A stretch of 64,000 nt of DNA from Clostridia bacterium (lineage in GTDB: Bacteria > Bacillota > Clostridia > Oscillospirales > CAG-382): positions 40,134 to 104,133 of the forward strand of contig JAFYKY010000001.1 of the NCBI GenBank assembly GCA_017537345.1, read 5' to 3'. Shown here piece by piece: positions 1 to 7,931 of this stretch (position 1 is the stretch's first letter; every line of letters starts with the position of its first letter). The notes below the pieces were generated by a model. It was given only the letters and a program-made list of their open reading frames with translations, had not been told where the DNA came from and did no database searches. Made by a program: the position numbers and the translations under genes.

Positions 1-165
1 AAAAGAGATTATAAGCTTTTTGTCATATAGTGGTTTTCAAAATATAGAGTATCAGAAAGTGAACAACTCGAGTTATTTAGTAATAGCAAAAAAGCAATAA
101 GAAAAACAAATTCCAATTTATCGAATAGGTGATATTTGTTTAGAAAAGGGTTTTAGGTTCTCCTA

Positions 166-304
166 ACAAGTGACATTTGGGTGCCTAAATGTCCTGCTTG
201 TTATGGTATGAGACAAATATTAAACGGATGTGTAGAATTTCTGCACATCCGTTTTACTGTCTCAAAAAATGTTTTAATTGTGATATTGTGAGACAGATCT
301 CACA
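166..304. other. Cluster of three hairpins, no gene
   Basis: The first 355 bases hold no credible gene. Three inverted repeats lie side by side: 166-201 (ACAAG and ACATTT arms pairing with AAATGT and CTTGT), 209-264 (outer TGAGACA/TGTCTCA enclosing an 11-bp inner stem AAACGGATGTG/CACATCCGTTT, followed by an A-run), and 287-304 (TGTGAGA/TCTCACA, loop CAGA). They could form the end of an unseen upstream transcript, terminate spoVT readthrough on the minus strand, or be part of a small structured RNA. Nothing in the sequence decides between these. Confidence 0.45.
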
Positions 305-355
305 GTGTTATTTTGCCTATCGGCAAAGTGATACAACGCCTACTCGCCGATTTTT

Positions 356-889
356 TTATATTTCTATTTGTCCCGATAAGAACATTGCACCGGTAGATAT
401 TACCTGCTTTTCCGCTTCTTCGGGGGCGGAAAAACCGTCTGTGCGGAAGGACATTACTCCGCCCACCACCGTGCCGTCCGCCACTACGGGGCAAAAATGG
501 GAAATGCTTCCTTCGCCCGTGTCGGTAATAGACGCGCTTTCTCCGTCTGCGGTGTAGCATTTTCTGTTTTCCATAAGCTCGTTAAGGGTGTGGGATACGT
601 TTTTGCCCAGCACCGCCCGTCTGTCCTTGCCTGCTGCCGCGGTTACGGTATCTCTGTCGCATACCGCCACGTTAACTCCGCTTGCCTTTGCCGCCGCTTC
701 CGCAAACATTGCGGCACTCTCGCCAACACCGCCCACGGGGGAATACTTTTTAAACACCACTTCGTTTTCTTTTCCCGTAAAAATTTCAAGCATTTCGCCT
801 TCCCTTATCTTCATGGTGCGTCGGATCTCCTTGGGAATAACCACTCTGCCCAGATCGTCGATCCTTCTCACGATACCCGTTGCTTTCAT
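356..889 (-). CDS. spoVT: Stage V sporulation protein T, AbrB-family regulator
   Basis: Product of 178 residues. Residues 1-45 form an AbrB/SpoVT swapped-hairpin DNA-binding domain (MKATGIVRRIDDLGRVVIPK, then EIRRTMKI and a GEMLEIF stretch); residues about 55-178 match the GAF-like sensor half typical of SpoVT. In known spore formers SpoVT acts in the forespore, tuning sigma-G dependent genes and affecting germination; that role is inferred by family. The ATG at 889 is chosen because AAGGAG lies 8-9 bases upstream; an in-frame upstream start lacks this. The gene stands alone on the minus strand. Its leader and first codons are duplicated in decayed form near 2.0-2.15 kb. Confidence 0.93.
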   Translation of the reverse strand: MKATGIVRRIDDLGRVVIPKEIRRTMKIREGEMLEIFTGKENEVVFKKYSPVGGVGESAAMFAEAAAKASGVNVAVCDRDTVTAAAGKDRRAVLGKNVSHTLNELMENRKCYTADGESASITDTGEGSISHFCPVVADGTVVGGVMSFRTDGFSAPEEAEKQVISTGAMFLSGQIEI

Positions 890-961
890 ATATATATTTC
901 TCCTTAATTTACAAATTGTGTTGTTATTATTTGTATTTTGAGGAGATTTATACTGCAACAA

Positions 962-990
962 TTTACTTTTGAAATTAAATATGATATACT
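962..990 (+). promoter_or_regulatory. Promoter, TTTACT-17-TATACT
   Basis: A -35 like TTTACT (962-967) and a -10 TATACT (985-990) are 17 bases apart, just upstream of the gene starting at 1011. The TTTACT form of the -35 recurs at several promoters in this window. Confidence 0.6.
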
Positions 991-1010
991 ATAATAAAGG
1001 TGGTGAAATT

Positions 1011-1895
1011 ATGCAATTTGTTTTTAACGGAACTCTTGATGAACTCAAAGATAGTATTCGGACAAGAGCCAAAGCATTTCACAAAGATATCGTCATATAT
1101 CAATATGATCCTACTGTTTTACAAATTGGTTTTTTGCGATTGGGACATAGCGGCGGCAGGTTTTTTGTCGCTAATATTACTGAAGAAAACGAGTCTGTTA
1201 CTTTAGATGGTGAAATCAAAAACTTGAATACAAGTATGCCCAACACAGATACACGGAACCTTTTTCAAAAGATTCGCGATACGGCGTTTGGCTTTGTTGC
1301 CCTTTATGTGTTCCTTGCGCTTATCCCTTGGCTAATTTGGTCTATCTTTGATATCCCTCATCCTTGGATTTCTTTTGCAATACCTGCCGCTATTATAGCA
1401 ACTTTTGAATTGGTATATCTGTTTAATAAACTTTTTTGCAAAGGTGAAAGAAGTTTTGATAAAGATGATGACAGTTTTTTGCAGTTTATGTCAATGATTA
1501 GTAGCGGCGAAGCTACAGTACCTTTAAATACGCAGGAACTATATAGGATGCTTATTAACACGGATGGTCTACATTCATTTCCTCAAATCGAAAATGATAT
1601 TATAACATGGGAACTGTATGGCAACATTTATGTTCAAGCATCAATCAATGAGTATGATACAATCATAGATATCATTCACAAAAACGCTCTTCATGGTTCT
1701 TATACGCACTGGCATCCCGATATTGAAGAAATGTACGAAGAATTATACAATATAGGGAAAAAAGGGAATGTTTTAGTTCTTCGTAAATGGCTATTAGGAA
1801 CACAAATATATTATTTAGGCACTCCTGACAAATATCGTTTTGATAAAAACAAAAAATGGCATTGGGGCAAATTAACATATTTAGAGCAGAAATAA
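1011..1895 (+). CDS. Hypothetical membrane protein with two TM segments
   Basis: A 294-residue protein not recognised as a named family. An N-terminal soluble part of about 90 residues is followed by two adjacent hydrophobic segments (roughly residues 95-120 and 122-145, separated by a short DIPHPW turn), then a polar C-terminal domain of about 150 residues rich in aromatic and acidic residues. This soluble-TM-TM-soluble layout resembles YcxB-type proteins, but that is only a shape match. The ATG at 1011 has AAAGGTGGTG just upstream; an earlier in-frame ATG overlaps the promoter. It is monocistronic, bounded by its own promoter and a perfect terminator hairpin. Confidence 0.75.
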   Translation: MQFVFNGTLDELKDSIRTRAKAFHKDIVIYQYDPTVLQIGFLRLGHSGGRFFVANITEENESVTLDGEIKNLNTSMPNTDTRNLFQKIRDTAFGFVALYVFLALIPWLIWSIFDIPHPWISFAIPAAIIATFELVYLFNKLFCKGERSFDKDDDSFLQFMSMISSGEATVPLNTQELYRMLINTDGLHSFPQIENDIITWELYGNIYVQASINEYDTIIDIIHKNALHGSYTHWHPDIEEMYEELYNIGKKGNVLVLRKWLLGTQIYYLGTPDKYRFDKNKKWHWGKLTYLEQK

Positions 1896-1901
1896 TTATA
1901 T

Positions 1902-1927
1902 AGCGAGGTGAAATTCACCTCGCTTTT
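1902..1927 (+). terminator. Rho-independent terminator
   Basis: A perfect stem AGCGAGGTG/CACCTCGCT with a 5-base loop is followed by TTTT, 7 bases after the stop of the preceding gene. The same arm sequence recurs in the terminators at 2352 and 5112. Confidence 0.85.
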
Positions 1928-1969
1928 GCTATGTATAAAAACCGCAGAAAACCCGTTTTTTGACACCAA

Positions 1970-2045
1970 TGCGTTCAATAGGGCAAACTTGCAAAATTTC
2001 TAGTGTTTATGCGTGTTTCGGCAACTTTTGCCCTATTATAACGCA
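1970..2045. repeat. 76-bp imperfect inverted-repeat element at a spoVT break point
   Basis: Arms TGCGTT-(C)-AATAGGGCAAA-CTTGC at 1970 and GCAAC-TTTTGCCCTATT-ATAACGCA ending at 2045 pair over about 23 bases with a few mismatches, around a roughly 30-base centre. The right end lies exactly where similarity of the downstream minus-strand remnant to spoVT stops. This suggests a small insertion (MITE-like) or a hairpin created at a rearrangement junction. Confidence 0.5.
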
Positions 2046-2081
2046 CTCCTCAATTCTCCTCACAATTCCGGTTGCTTTCAT
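2007..2081 (-). pseudogene. Decayed second copy of the spoVT start
   Basis: Read on the minus strand from the ATG at 2081, the first 12 codons give MKATGIVRRIEE, matching spoVT (MKATGIVRRIDD) almost exactly; the frame then leaves the family and stops after 24 codons. Similarity continues upstream into the leader: both copies share GTATAAATC, ACAAATAATAACA and an AAGGAG site at equivalent positions up to about 2145. It is a truncated duplication of the spoVT promoter, leader and first codons. Whether the remaining 24-codon frame is translated is unknown. Confidence 0.75.
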
Positions 2082-2166
2082 ATATAAAATCTCCTTGTTT
2101 TTACATTTGTGGTGTTATTATTTGTAAAAACGGGGCGATTTATACCGCCGCCGTTAAAAATCGATA

Positions 2167-2195
2167 TTTACTTTTTTAAATAAATGTGTTATAAG
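2167..2195 (+). promoter_or_regulatory. Promoter, TTTACT-17-TATAAG
   Basis: TTTACT at 2167-2172 followed by a T-run, then TATAAG at 2190-2195 after 17 bases. It precedes the 38-codon frame at 2227 and has the same TTTACTTTTT form as the promoters at 2399 and 5152. Confidence 0.5.
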
Positions 2196-2226
2196 TGAAT
2201 TATGAATTCACAAAAGAGGTACAGCC

Positions 2227-2343
2227 GTGACAGAGGTAAAAGTATTCAAAGAACTGCAGTATTTAATATCCTATCCCGAAAATTTCCGTCCCGAAGAAAA
2301 TTACGATTGGCTTTTCGGATTTACCGCCAAGGATATTCAATAA
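2227..2343 (+). pseudogene. 38-codon truncated hydrolase-like frame
   Basis: GTG at 2227 with AAGAGGT upstream opens a 38-residue frame. Its middle, LISYPENFRPEENY, resembles the strand before the first core beta strand of alpha/beta hydrolases of the esterase or prolyl-oligopeptidase type, where a YP-(E/K)-(N/G)-F-x-P motif is common. The frame then stops, with no room for a catalytic domain. It has a promoter and its own terminator at 2352, so it may be transcribed. The best reading is a remnant of a deleted esterase gene; a short real peptide cannot be excluded. Confidence 0.45.
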
Positions 2344-2351
2344 TACAAAAC

Positions 2352-2379
2352 AAGCGGGGTGGATCACACCTCGCTTTTT
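2352..2379 (+). terminator. Terminator, copy 1 of a duplicated module
   Basis: AAGCGGGGTG/CACCTCGCTT with one G-U pair and a short loop, then TTTTT. At least 28 bases are identical to the terminator at 5112. Confidence 0.8.
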
Positions 2380-2398
2380 GATTTGCGCTCCGTGTTAC

Positions 2399-2427
2399 TT
2401 TACTTTTTTCGCGGCGCGTGGTAAAAT
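2399..2427 (+). promoter_or_regulatory. Promoter of the first sigma operon, TTTACT-17-TAAAAT
   Basis: TTTACTTTTTT at 2399 and CGTGGTAAAAT ending at 2427 give a 17-base spacer. The block TTTACTTTTTT...CGTGGTAAA is nearly the same as the promoter at 5152 before the GH95 gene. Autoregulation by the sigma factor encoded downstream is possible but not shown. Confidence 0.5.
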
Positions 2428-2548
2428 TTAAATAATAAAATATTCTCATTTTACAAAAAAACACCGTATTTTTGTGACCTTTGGGTCATTTTTCGGTACT
2501 ATATAATTGAAATCGTTTTGAAATACCTTGAAAAAAGGAGGGCGTGCC

Positions 2549-3109
2549 GTGCAAGATAAGCAGATCATAGACTTGTTTTTTGCAAGGGACGAAAGCGCTG
2601 TTTTGCAAACCAAGCAAAAACACGGGGCAATGTGTTTTTCCATAGCAAACAATATTCTGGGCGATCGGGAGGATGCCGCTGAGTGCGAAAACGATGCATA
2701 CCTTGCGCTCTGGAACGCCATACCTCCCGCAAACCCCCGGAATTTTACGGCGTTTCTGGCAAAAATAACCCGCAGCATTGCTATCAAAAGGGTGCGGGAA
2801 AGAACGGCGAAAAAACGTGGCGGGGGACAGACGGAAGTTCCTCTGGACGAATTGATAAATTGCCTTTCGGATAAAAACGATTTCGAAGCGCAGCTTCGCG
2901 CAGAAGAGCTTGCCGAACTGCTTGGCAGTTTTCTTGATACGCTGAAGCGGGACGAGCGAAACGTGTTCGTTTGCCGCTATTGGTATTGCGATTCCGTTGC
3001 GGACATTGCTTCTCACTTCGGATTTTCGAAAAGCAAGGTCAAGATGATCTTGCTTCGCACGCGGGATAAGCTGTCGGCTTTTCTTGTCAAAGAAGGAGTA
3101 CTGTTATGA
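2549..3109 (+). CDS. ECF-type RNA polymerase sigma factor
   Basis: A 186-residue sigma-70 family protein. Region 2 spans about residues 20-90 (ILGDREDAAECENDAYLALW, then NFTAFLAKITRS) and region 4 about 125-180 (LKRDERNVFVCRYWYCDSVADIA, helix-turn-helix SHFGFSKSKVKMIL). It should direct RNA polymerase to a small regulon. GTG at 2549 is chosen because AAAGGAGG lies 6 bases upstream. Its stop overlaps the ATG of the next gene (ATGA), so it is translationally coupled to a membrane-anchored partner, the standard arrangement for a sigma and its anti-sigma. It is clearly paralogous to the product of 23084-23641. Confidence 0.9.
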   Translation: MQDKQIIDLFFARDESAVLQTKQKHGAMCFSIANNILGDREDAAECENDAYLALWNAIPPANPRNFTAFLAKITRSIAIKRVRERTAKKRGGGQTEVPLDELINCLSDKNDFEAQLRAEELAELLGSFLDTLKRDERNVFVCRYWYCDSVADIASHFGFSKSKVKMILLRTRDKLSAFLVKEGVLL

Positions 3110-5094
3110 AAAAGGATATGAAAGAGTTAACGGAGAACGCGCTGGGTCTTTTGCGGGATGACCTGATATCCGATGCCCAGACTATGCGCAATTCTCCCGC
3201 GCCGAAACGCGTTTTTTGGAAAATTCCCCTTGCGGCGTGCCTTGCCTTGCTGATCACAGCCGGCGTTTGCGTTGCGGTGCTGACGGGCAGAAACGCAGTC
3301 CCGCCGTACCACGGACAACTGTATTCGGTGCCCAACCTGTGGGAACGGGACGATTTTAACAGCGTTGCGTTTTTGTTTCGGGGCGGAGCCGAAGAAGCGT
3401 CCGCATCCCGTAACGGGAAAGGAATGCTTTTGACCCTTTCAAGCAGGGTGCCGTCCGCCGAATCCGACGATATCTCCGCAGAACCCTTTATAGAAACCGA
3501 AGACCTTTCCGTCGGGCTGGGTGTTTCCGTTGGCTTTGAAAATATTATTGCAGATCGGTATGCGGTCGCTTACGACGAGCATTATTATCCCGTATTTTAT
3601 GACCTTGAGCAAAACACCGCAGTGGATCTGGATACTCAGATCATCGGCGACCAAAAGGTCTCTCTCGATCCGTTGATTGAAGCGTGCTTCGTTTATGCCG
3701 AGGAATTGTATCCCGGTATGCTGAGCACACAAAACAATCGTGACCTGCTTACCGAATTTGTTTACGGAATGCCCCGTTATTTGATCGAATGGCGATTGAA
3801 ATATCATACTTTTGAACCCGATCTGGATTTTTTGCGTGAACTCGACGGGTTTCGATATGACACGGAAGAGAATTTGCGTGAACGTTTTTTTCACGAGTGT
3901 TTTTCTGAGATTTATTTTCGTGCATACGAAACAGTGGAAGAACTCTACCGGCATAAACCGTATTGGGTGGAAATTATGGGTATGGACGGCAAAAACGGAA
4001 CTTGTCTTGCCGTTATACACGATGTTATGGGCAACGGTCTGTCCTATGTTTTGTATGATTTCAAGACGGATAGCTGTACCAAGCTTCCCGATAACTACCA
4101 AAATTCCCTTATCGGTATGATGTGGAAAAACGGCGATGCGGAGTTTCGTTTTTCTGCCGACGGCAAGGTAATAACCGTGGTCTATCCCGATGCGGTATTA
4201 TCGGGCGGGAATATAGACAAAAGCTATCTTGACCGCTATACTCTGGAAGCGGACCGTGACCTTTTCAGCTATAACGGCGAGAGCGTGGGAGTGTTCTATC
4301 CGGAATACGGCACCGCGGTTACTTTGCCCGTCCGAGCTTCGAGCGAAGCGTTTTTGTCCAAAAGCGGCAACGTGGTATACTACAAGCAATGCGACCGCGT
4401 GCGCGGCGGAAGCGGACAAAACGGTGAAGACGGCGAATCGGCGGAGGCGGTCAGCGTCAAATGCCCCGACGAACTGTGGTATTCCCGTCTGTACGGCGCC
4501 AATACGGACACGGATAATTGGGTGTTTGCGGTGATCGATCCCCAAAAAGGCGAGGCGGTTACACAAACAATTTTGCAGGGAAATTTCGTGCGGTTTATGA
4601 TTGGTGAAACCGTCGTGCTTATGGAAAAGGACGGAGTCTATACCGCCTACGAGCTTGCAAGCGGCAAGAACGTGACCGAAGAGGTCAGCGCAGGTACGTA
4701 CGGTGAGAACGGATATCCCTACCACCAGCGGCTCGCAGTCTACGAACAAGACGGCGCGCTGTATCACAAGGACGTTTTCGGCGTTTTCGGGCAAGTGCTT
4801 CTTGCGGAGCAGGCAGACCGATACGTGTTAAGCGATGACGGCGCCTTTGCTTTCGTATACAGCGACCGCGCCAACGAGGCGTTTTGCATAAACGTTGCAA
4901 GCGGCGAAAGCGCTCGGATCGAATTGACACGGGAATTTTTGCGGCAGCTTACGGAGATCCGTGACGCAAGGCTCGTGATATCGTATAACGAATACGAAAA
5001 TACGCTTGTGTTTTCGGTAAGCACGCAGGCAAAGGACGAAGACCGCCGTGCCGAGCTTGCCCGGAGCTTTGCGGATACTGTGCTCGGTCAGTAA
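3106..5094 (+). CDS. Membrane-anchored sigma partner (putative anti-sigma) with large ectodomain
   Basis: A 662-residue protein. Residues 1-40 are cytoplasmic and contain ENALGLLRDDLISDA, the short motif seen at the N-terminus of clostridial ECF partners; one TM helix spans about 42-62; about 600 residues are outside. The ectodomain has repeated patterns such as RYVLSDDGAFAFVYSD and ASGESARIEL that suggest a TolB-like beta-propeller in its second half; this is inferred by eye. There is no HxxxCxxC zinc motif, so it is not a ZAS-type anti-sigma. The gene starts inside the sigma stop codon. The likely role is to hold the sigma at the membrane and respond to an outside signal. Confidence 0.75.
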   Translation: MKKDMKELTENALGLLRDDLISDAQTMRNSPAPKRVFWKIPLAACLALLITAGVCVAVLTGRNAVPPYHGQLYSVPNLWERDDFNSVAFLFRGGAEEASASRNGKGMLLTLSSRVPSAESDDISAEPFIETEDLSVGLGVSVGFENIIADRYAVAYDEHYYPVFYDLEQNTAVDLDTQIIGDQKVSLDPLIEACFVYAEELYPGMLSTQNNRDLLTEFVYGMPRYLIEWRLKYHTFEPDLDFLRELDGFRYDTEENLRERFFHECFSEIYFRAYETVEELYRHKPYWVEIMGMDGKNGTCLAVIHDVMGNGLSYVLYDFKTDSCTKLPDNYQNSLIGMMWKNGDAEFRFSADGKVITVVYPDAVLSGGNIDKSYLDRYTLEADRDLFSYNGESVGVFYPEYGTAVTLPVRASSEAFLSKSGNVVYYKQCDRVRGGSGQNGEDGESAEAVSVKCPDELWYSRLYGANTDTDNWVFAVIDPQKGEAVTQTILQGNFVRFMIGETVVLMEKDGVYTAYELASGKNVTEEVSAGTYGENGYPYHQRLAVYEQDGALYHKDVFGVFGQVLLAEQADRYVLSDDGAFAFVYSDRANEAFCINVASGESARIELTREFLRQLTEIRDARLVISYNEYENTLVFSVSTQAKDEDRRAELARSFADTVLGQ

Positions 5095-5111
5095 CAATAA
5101 ATACGTCAAAC

Positions 5112-5139
5112 AAGCGGGGTGGATCACACCTCGCTTTTT
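5112..5139 (+). terminator. Terminator, copy 2 of a duplicated module
   Basis: Same arms (AAGCGGGGTG/CACCTCGCTT), loop and T-run as at 2352. It closes the sigma/partner operon. Confidence 0.85.
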
Positions 5140-5151
5140 CTCACGCCGATA

Positions 5152-5180
5152 TTTACTTTTTTTAAAAAGCGTGGTAAACT
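5152..5180 (+). promoter_or_regulatory. Promoter of the GH95 gene, TTTACT-17-TAAACT
   Basis: TTTACT (5152-5157), a T-run, then CGTGG and TAAACT (5175-5180), with a 17-base spacer. It shares the TTTACTTTTTT...CGTGGTAAA pattern with the sigma operon promoter at 2399. Confidence 0.5.
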
Positions 5181-5208
5181 TAAAGCGGGTATATCGGAGG
5201 TGGTCTTT

Positions 5209-7536
5209 ATGTCGAACATAATATTTCACGATAAGTATATACGGGATTGGATGCGGGCGTTTCCTTTGGGCAACGGCCGTATCGGTGCTATGCTTTACGG
5301 AGATCCTCACAAGGAAACCATAGAGATAAACGAAGAATCTCTCTGGAGCGGAAAACAGCTGAAAGAAAAGTGTACCGCCGACCCGAAAACACTTAATAAA
5401 ATAAGAGAATTGCTTTTTAAAGAAAAATACGAGGAAGCCTCCGCTCTTTGCACAGATACCTTTCTGGCATCTCCTCCGAGAGTGCGGTTTTACGAAAGCT
5501 TCGGGGAAATATTTATAGATTTTGCGGATAAAAGCGATTACATCGATTACCGCAAGGAACTGGACTTGGGCAAAGCTATCGCCGCAGTTTCCTACATAAA
5601 AAACGGCATTAAATATGTCAGTGAAACCTTTGTAAGCGAAAAATACGATTGCCTTGTATACAAGCTTAACACGGAAAACGGCTGTTTTTCCTGCCGCGTT
5701 ACTATGGAAAGAGGGCAGGATGCGGTTACTACCGCTCCCGATACGGATACCCTTTTATTGGACGGACAGATATTCTGCCCTGCCCACGAATATTACGGCG
5801 AAGAATTTTGGGGAATGAAATTCGGCGCACGTCTCCGAGTGCTTTCAAACGGAAAAACGGCAAAAGATACAACGGGCATAACCGTTTCCGATGCAACGAA
5901 ATTGATAATTTACGCTGCCTTTGCAACCACTTACGATATAGAAAAATTCGATTTCGATAACAGCATAGATTATCAAAAGCGCAATACAGATACTATTTGT
6001 AAAGTTCTTGATGCCGATTACAAAGAAACAAGGAATATTCATATCTTCGACCACAAGACTCGCTTTGATAAGGTGTGCTTTGAGTTGGAAGCGGATTCGC
6101 TTGAATCGGTGCCCACGGATGAGCGCCTGCGCCGTGTTGCGGAGGAGGATGCAGAGGATAACGATCTGTATACCCTTTATTATAATTTCGGCAGATATCT
6201 GCTCATTTCCTGCTCTGCAGGCAACGCGGCTCTCCCCGCAAATCTGCAAGGCATTTGGTGCAACGGGTTCAGACCTCCTTGGGGAAGCGATTACCATACC
6301 AATATCAACCTGCAAATGAACTATTGGTGCGCGGATAACACCAATATGGGCGAAGCCTTTTTGCCCTTTGCTAATTACGTAAAAAAGCTTAGCTTTTTTG
6401 GGCAAAGCACCGCAAGGGAGCTGTTCGGCGCATCGGGCTGGACCTGTAACCATACAAGCGATATTTTTGGCAGAACGGGTGTCCACGATTCCGTGGGGTG
6501 CGGATTTTTCCCCATGGCAGGACCTTGGCTGTGCCTGAGCCTTTGGGAGCATTACGAATTCACGGGGGATGCCGAATATTTAAAAGATATCTTTCCCGTT
6601 TTAAAAGGCTCTTGCGAATTTGTGCTGGATTTCTTAACGGAAAAAGACGGCGTTTTGCACACCGTTCCTTCAAATTCTCCCGAAAACTGGTTTTATTATA
6701 GCGATGGCGGAGAACAGAAAAAAAGTATGTTTGCATACAGCACCGCTATAGATGCCCAGATAATCCGTGAGCTGTTTTCAAAAACTGCCTTCGCTTGCGC
6801 CCTTTTGGACGGAGATGACGCGCTTGCGGGATCTTTGAAAACCGCTTTGAAAAAGCTTCCGCCCCTGCGCGTAAGCGGGCGTTACGGCACCGTTTGCGAA
6901 TGGATAAAGGATTACGAGGAGTGCGAGCCGGGACACCGCCACATATCCCATCTTTTCGGCTTGTACCCCGGAGAGACCATAAACGGCTCCGACCCCGAAA
7001 TATTCGAAGCCGCAAAGAAGACTATCGAAAGACGTCTTTCCCACGGCGGCGCGGCAACTGGCTGGTCAAGAGCGTGGGTAATAAACTTTTTTGCCAGATT
7101 AAAGGACGGCGTTTCAGCCGAACACCATCTCAAAGCGTTGCTGAAGCGGTCTACCGCCGAAAACCTTTTCGATATGCATCCGCCCTTCCAGATCGACGGC
7201 AATTTCGGCGCTGTTGCGGGTATAACGGAAATGCTTATACAAAGCCACGAGGGAAGCCCTGTCCAAAGAGTCACGGAGCTTCTTCCCGCCCTACCTCCCA
7301 AGTGGGAAAAGGGGCGCGTAAAGGGACTGAAAGCCAGAGGCGGCTTTGTGTTTGATATTTTTTGGAAAAACAGCGTTCCGTACAAGGTCTGCGTAACCGC
7401 AGAAAACGACGGCGCGCTACGTATAAAGCTCCCTGCAGGCAAGGTAAAAGCTTTAAAGCCATATACCGTTTCAAAGGGTATTCTTGAAATGAAAATGGCA
7501 AAAGGCGAATATACCGAGCTTGAGTTTGCAAATTGA
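5209..7536 (+). CDS. Glycoside hydrolase family 95 (alpha-L-fucosidase type)
   Basis: A 775-residue enzyme with no signal peptide, so probably cytoplasmic and acting on imported oligosaccharides. The N-terminal beta domain carries AFPLGNGRIGAMLYG and EINEESLWSG, both family hallmarks; the (alpha/alpha)6 barrel carries WGSDYHTNINLQMNYW, SPENW and HPPFQIDGNFG. N365, N367, E492 and D663 align with the residues that act in inverting 1,2-alpha-L-fucosidase (N421, N423, E566, D766 in the Bifidobacterium enzyme). Some GH95 members are alpha-L-galactosidases, so the sugar is not certain. ATG at 5209 follows GGAGGTGG; an earlier in-frame ATG lies inside the terminator. Confidence 0.9.
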   Translation: MSNIIFHDKYIRDWMRAFPLGNGRIGAMLYGDPHKETIEINEESLWSGKQLKEKCTADPKTLNKIRELLFKEKYEEASALCTDTFLASPPRVRFYESFGEIFIDFADKSDYIDYRKELDLGKAIAAVSYIKNGIKYVSETFVSEKYDCLVYKLNTENGCFSCRVTMERGQDAVTTAPDTDTLLLDGQIFCPAHEYYGEEFWGMKFGARLRVLSNGKTAKDTTGITVSDATKLIIYAAFATTYDIEKFDFDNSIDYQKRNTDTICKVLDADYKETRNIHIFDHKTRFDKVCFELEADSLESVPTDERLRRVAEEDAEDNDLYTLYYNFGRYLLISCSAGNAALPANLQGIWCNGFRPPWGSDYHTNINLQMNYWCADNTNMGEAFLPFANYVKKLSFFGQSTARELFGASGWTCNHTSDIFGRTGVHDSVGCGFFPMAGPWLCLSLWEHYEFTGDAEYLKDIFPVLKGSCEFVLDFLTEKDGVLHTVPSNSPENWFYYSDGGEQKKSMFAYSTAIDAQIIRELFSKTAFACALLDGDDALAGSLKTALKKLPPLRVSGRYGTVCEWIKDYEECEPGHRHISHLFGLYPGETINGSDPEIFEAAKKTIERRLSHGGAATGWSRAWVINFFARLKDGVSAEHHLKALLKRSTAENLFDMHPPFQIDGNFGAVAGITEMLIQSHEGSPVQRVTELLPALPPKWEKGRVKGLKARGGFVFDIFWKNSVPYKVCVTAENDGALRIKLPAGKVKALKPYTVSKGILEMKMAKGEYTELEFAN

Positions 7537-7599
7537 TCTTTAAGCGTCTTACGGCTTTTTACCTAAAAAACTTTGTGATAAAAAAAGGAAGTGTTTATA

Positions 7600-7903
7600 A
7601 TGACAGACGAAAATAAAGTCTTTTCCGCGGAAAACGAAAACCCCGAATCGGAGGTGTGTATATACCGCCACGAAATACTCAAAACCCTGTTTGCCGCCCC
7701 AAGCGGAAAAAACCTCCTCGGTGTTTTCCGTGCTTTCGTTTATCGGCGGTTTTTCTCCCTTTGTATACGAACTGCTTTTCCTTTCCGTAGGTCTTCTCGG
7801 CACTATGGGCTTTGCCCGATGCCGGCGTTGCTTGCAACGCTGTAATACAAAGGCGAAACTTGCGATAAATATCGATAAGGCATACGAATATTCGAAAATA
7901 TAA
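7600..7903 (+). pseudogene. Small membrane protein gene with a +1 frameshift at an A6 run
   Basis: ATG at 7600 (AAAGGAAGTG upstream) opens a frame for about 36 residues up to SGK. At the A6 run at 7707-7712 the sense passes to the +1 frame, which continues KTSSVFSVLSFIGGF, then a hydrophobic stretch YELLFLSVGLLGTMGF and a basic, Cys-containing tail ending at 7903. With one A fewer the gene would be a single frame of about 100 codons with one or two TM segments. It is either a decayed gene, a homopolymer error in the sequence, or a site of transcriptional slippage. No family is recognised. Confidence 0.55.
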
Positions 7904-7931
7904 GTATGAACAACAGAAAGGAGAAACGGAC

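Noticed and set aside
189..557. Open frame opposite the spoVT 3' end
   Set aside because: It overlaps a clear gene on the other strand and has no family likeness.
7600..7903. Programmed ribosomal frameshift at the A6 run
   Set aside because: No clear slippery heptamer, stimulating structure or internal Shine-Dalgarno was seen; decay, sequence error or transcript slippage is simpler.
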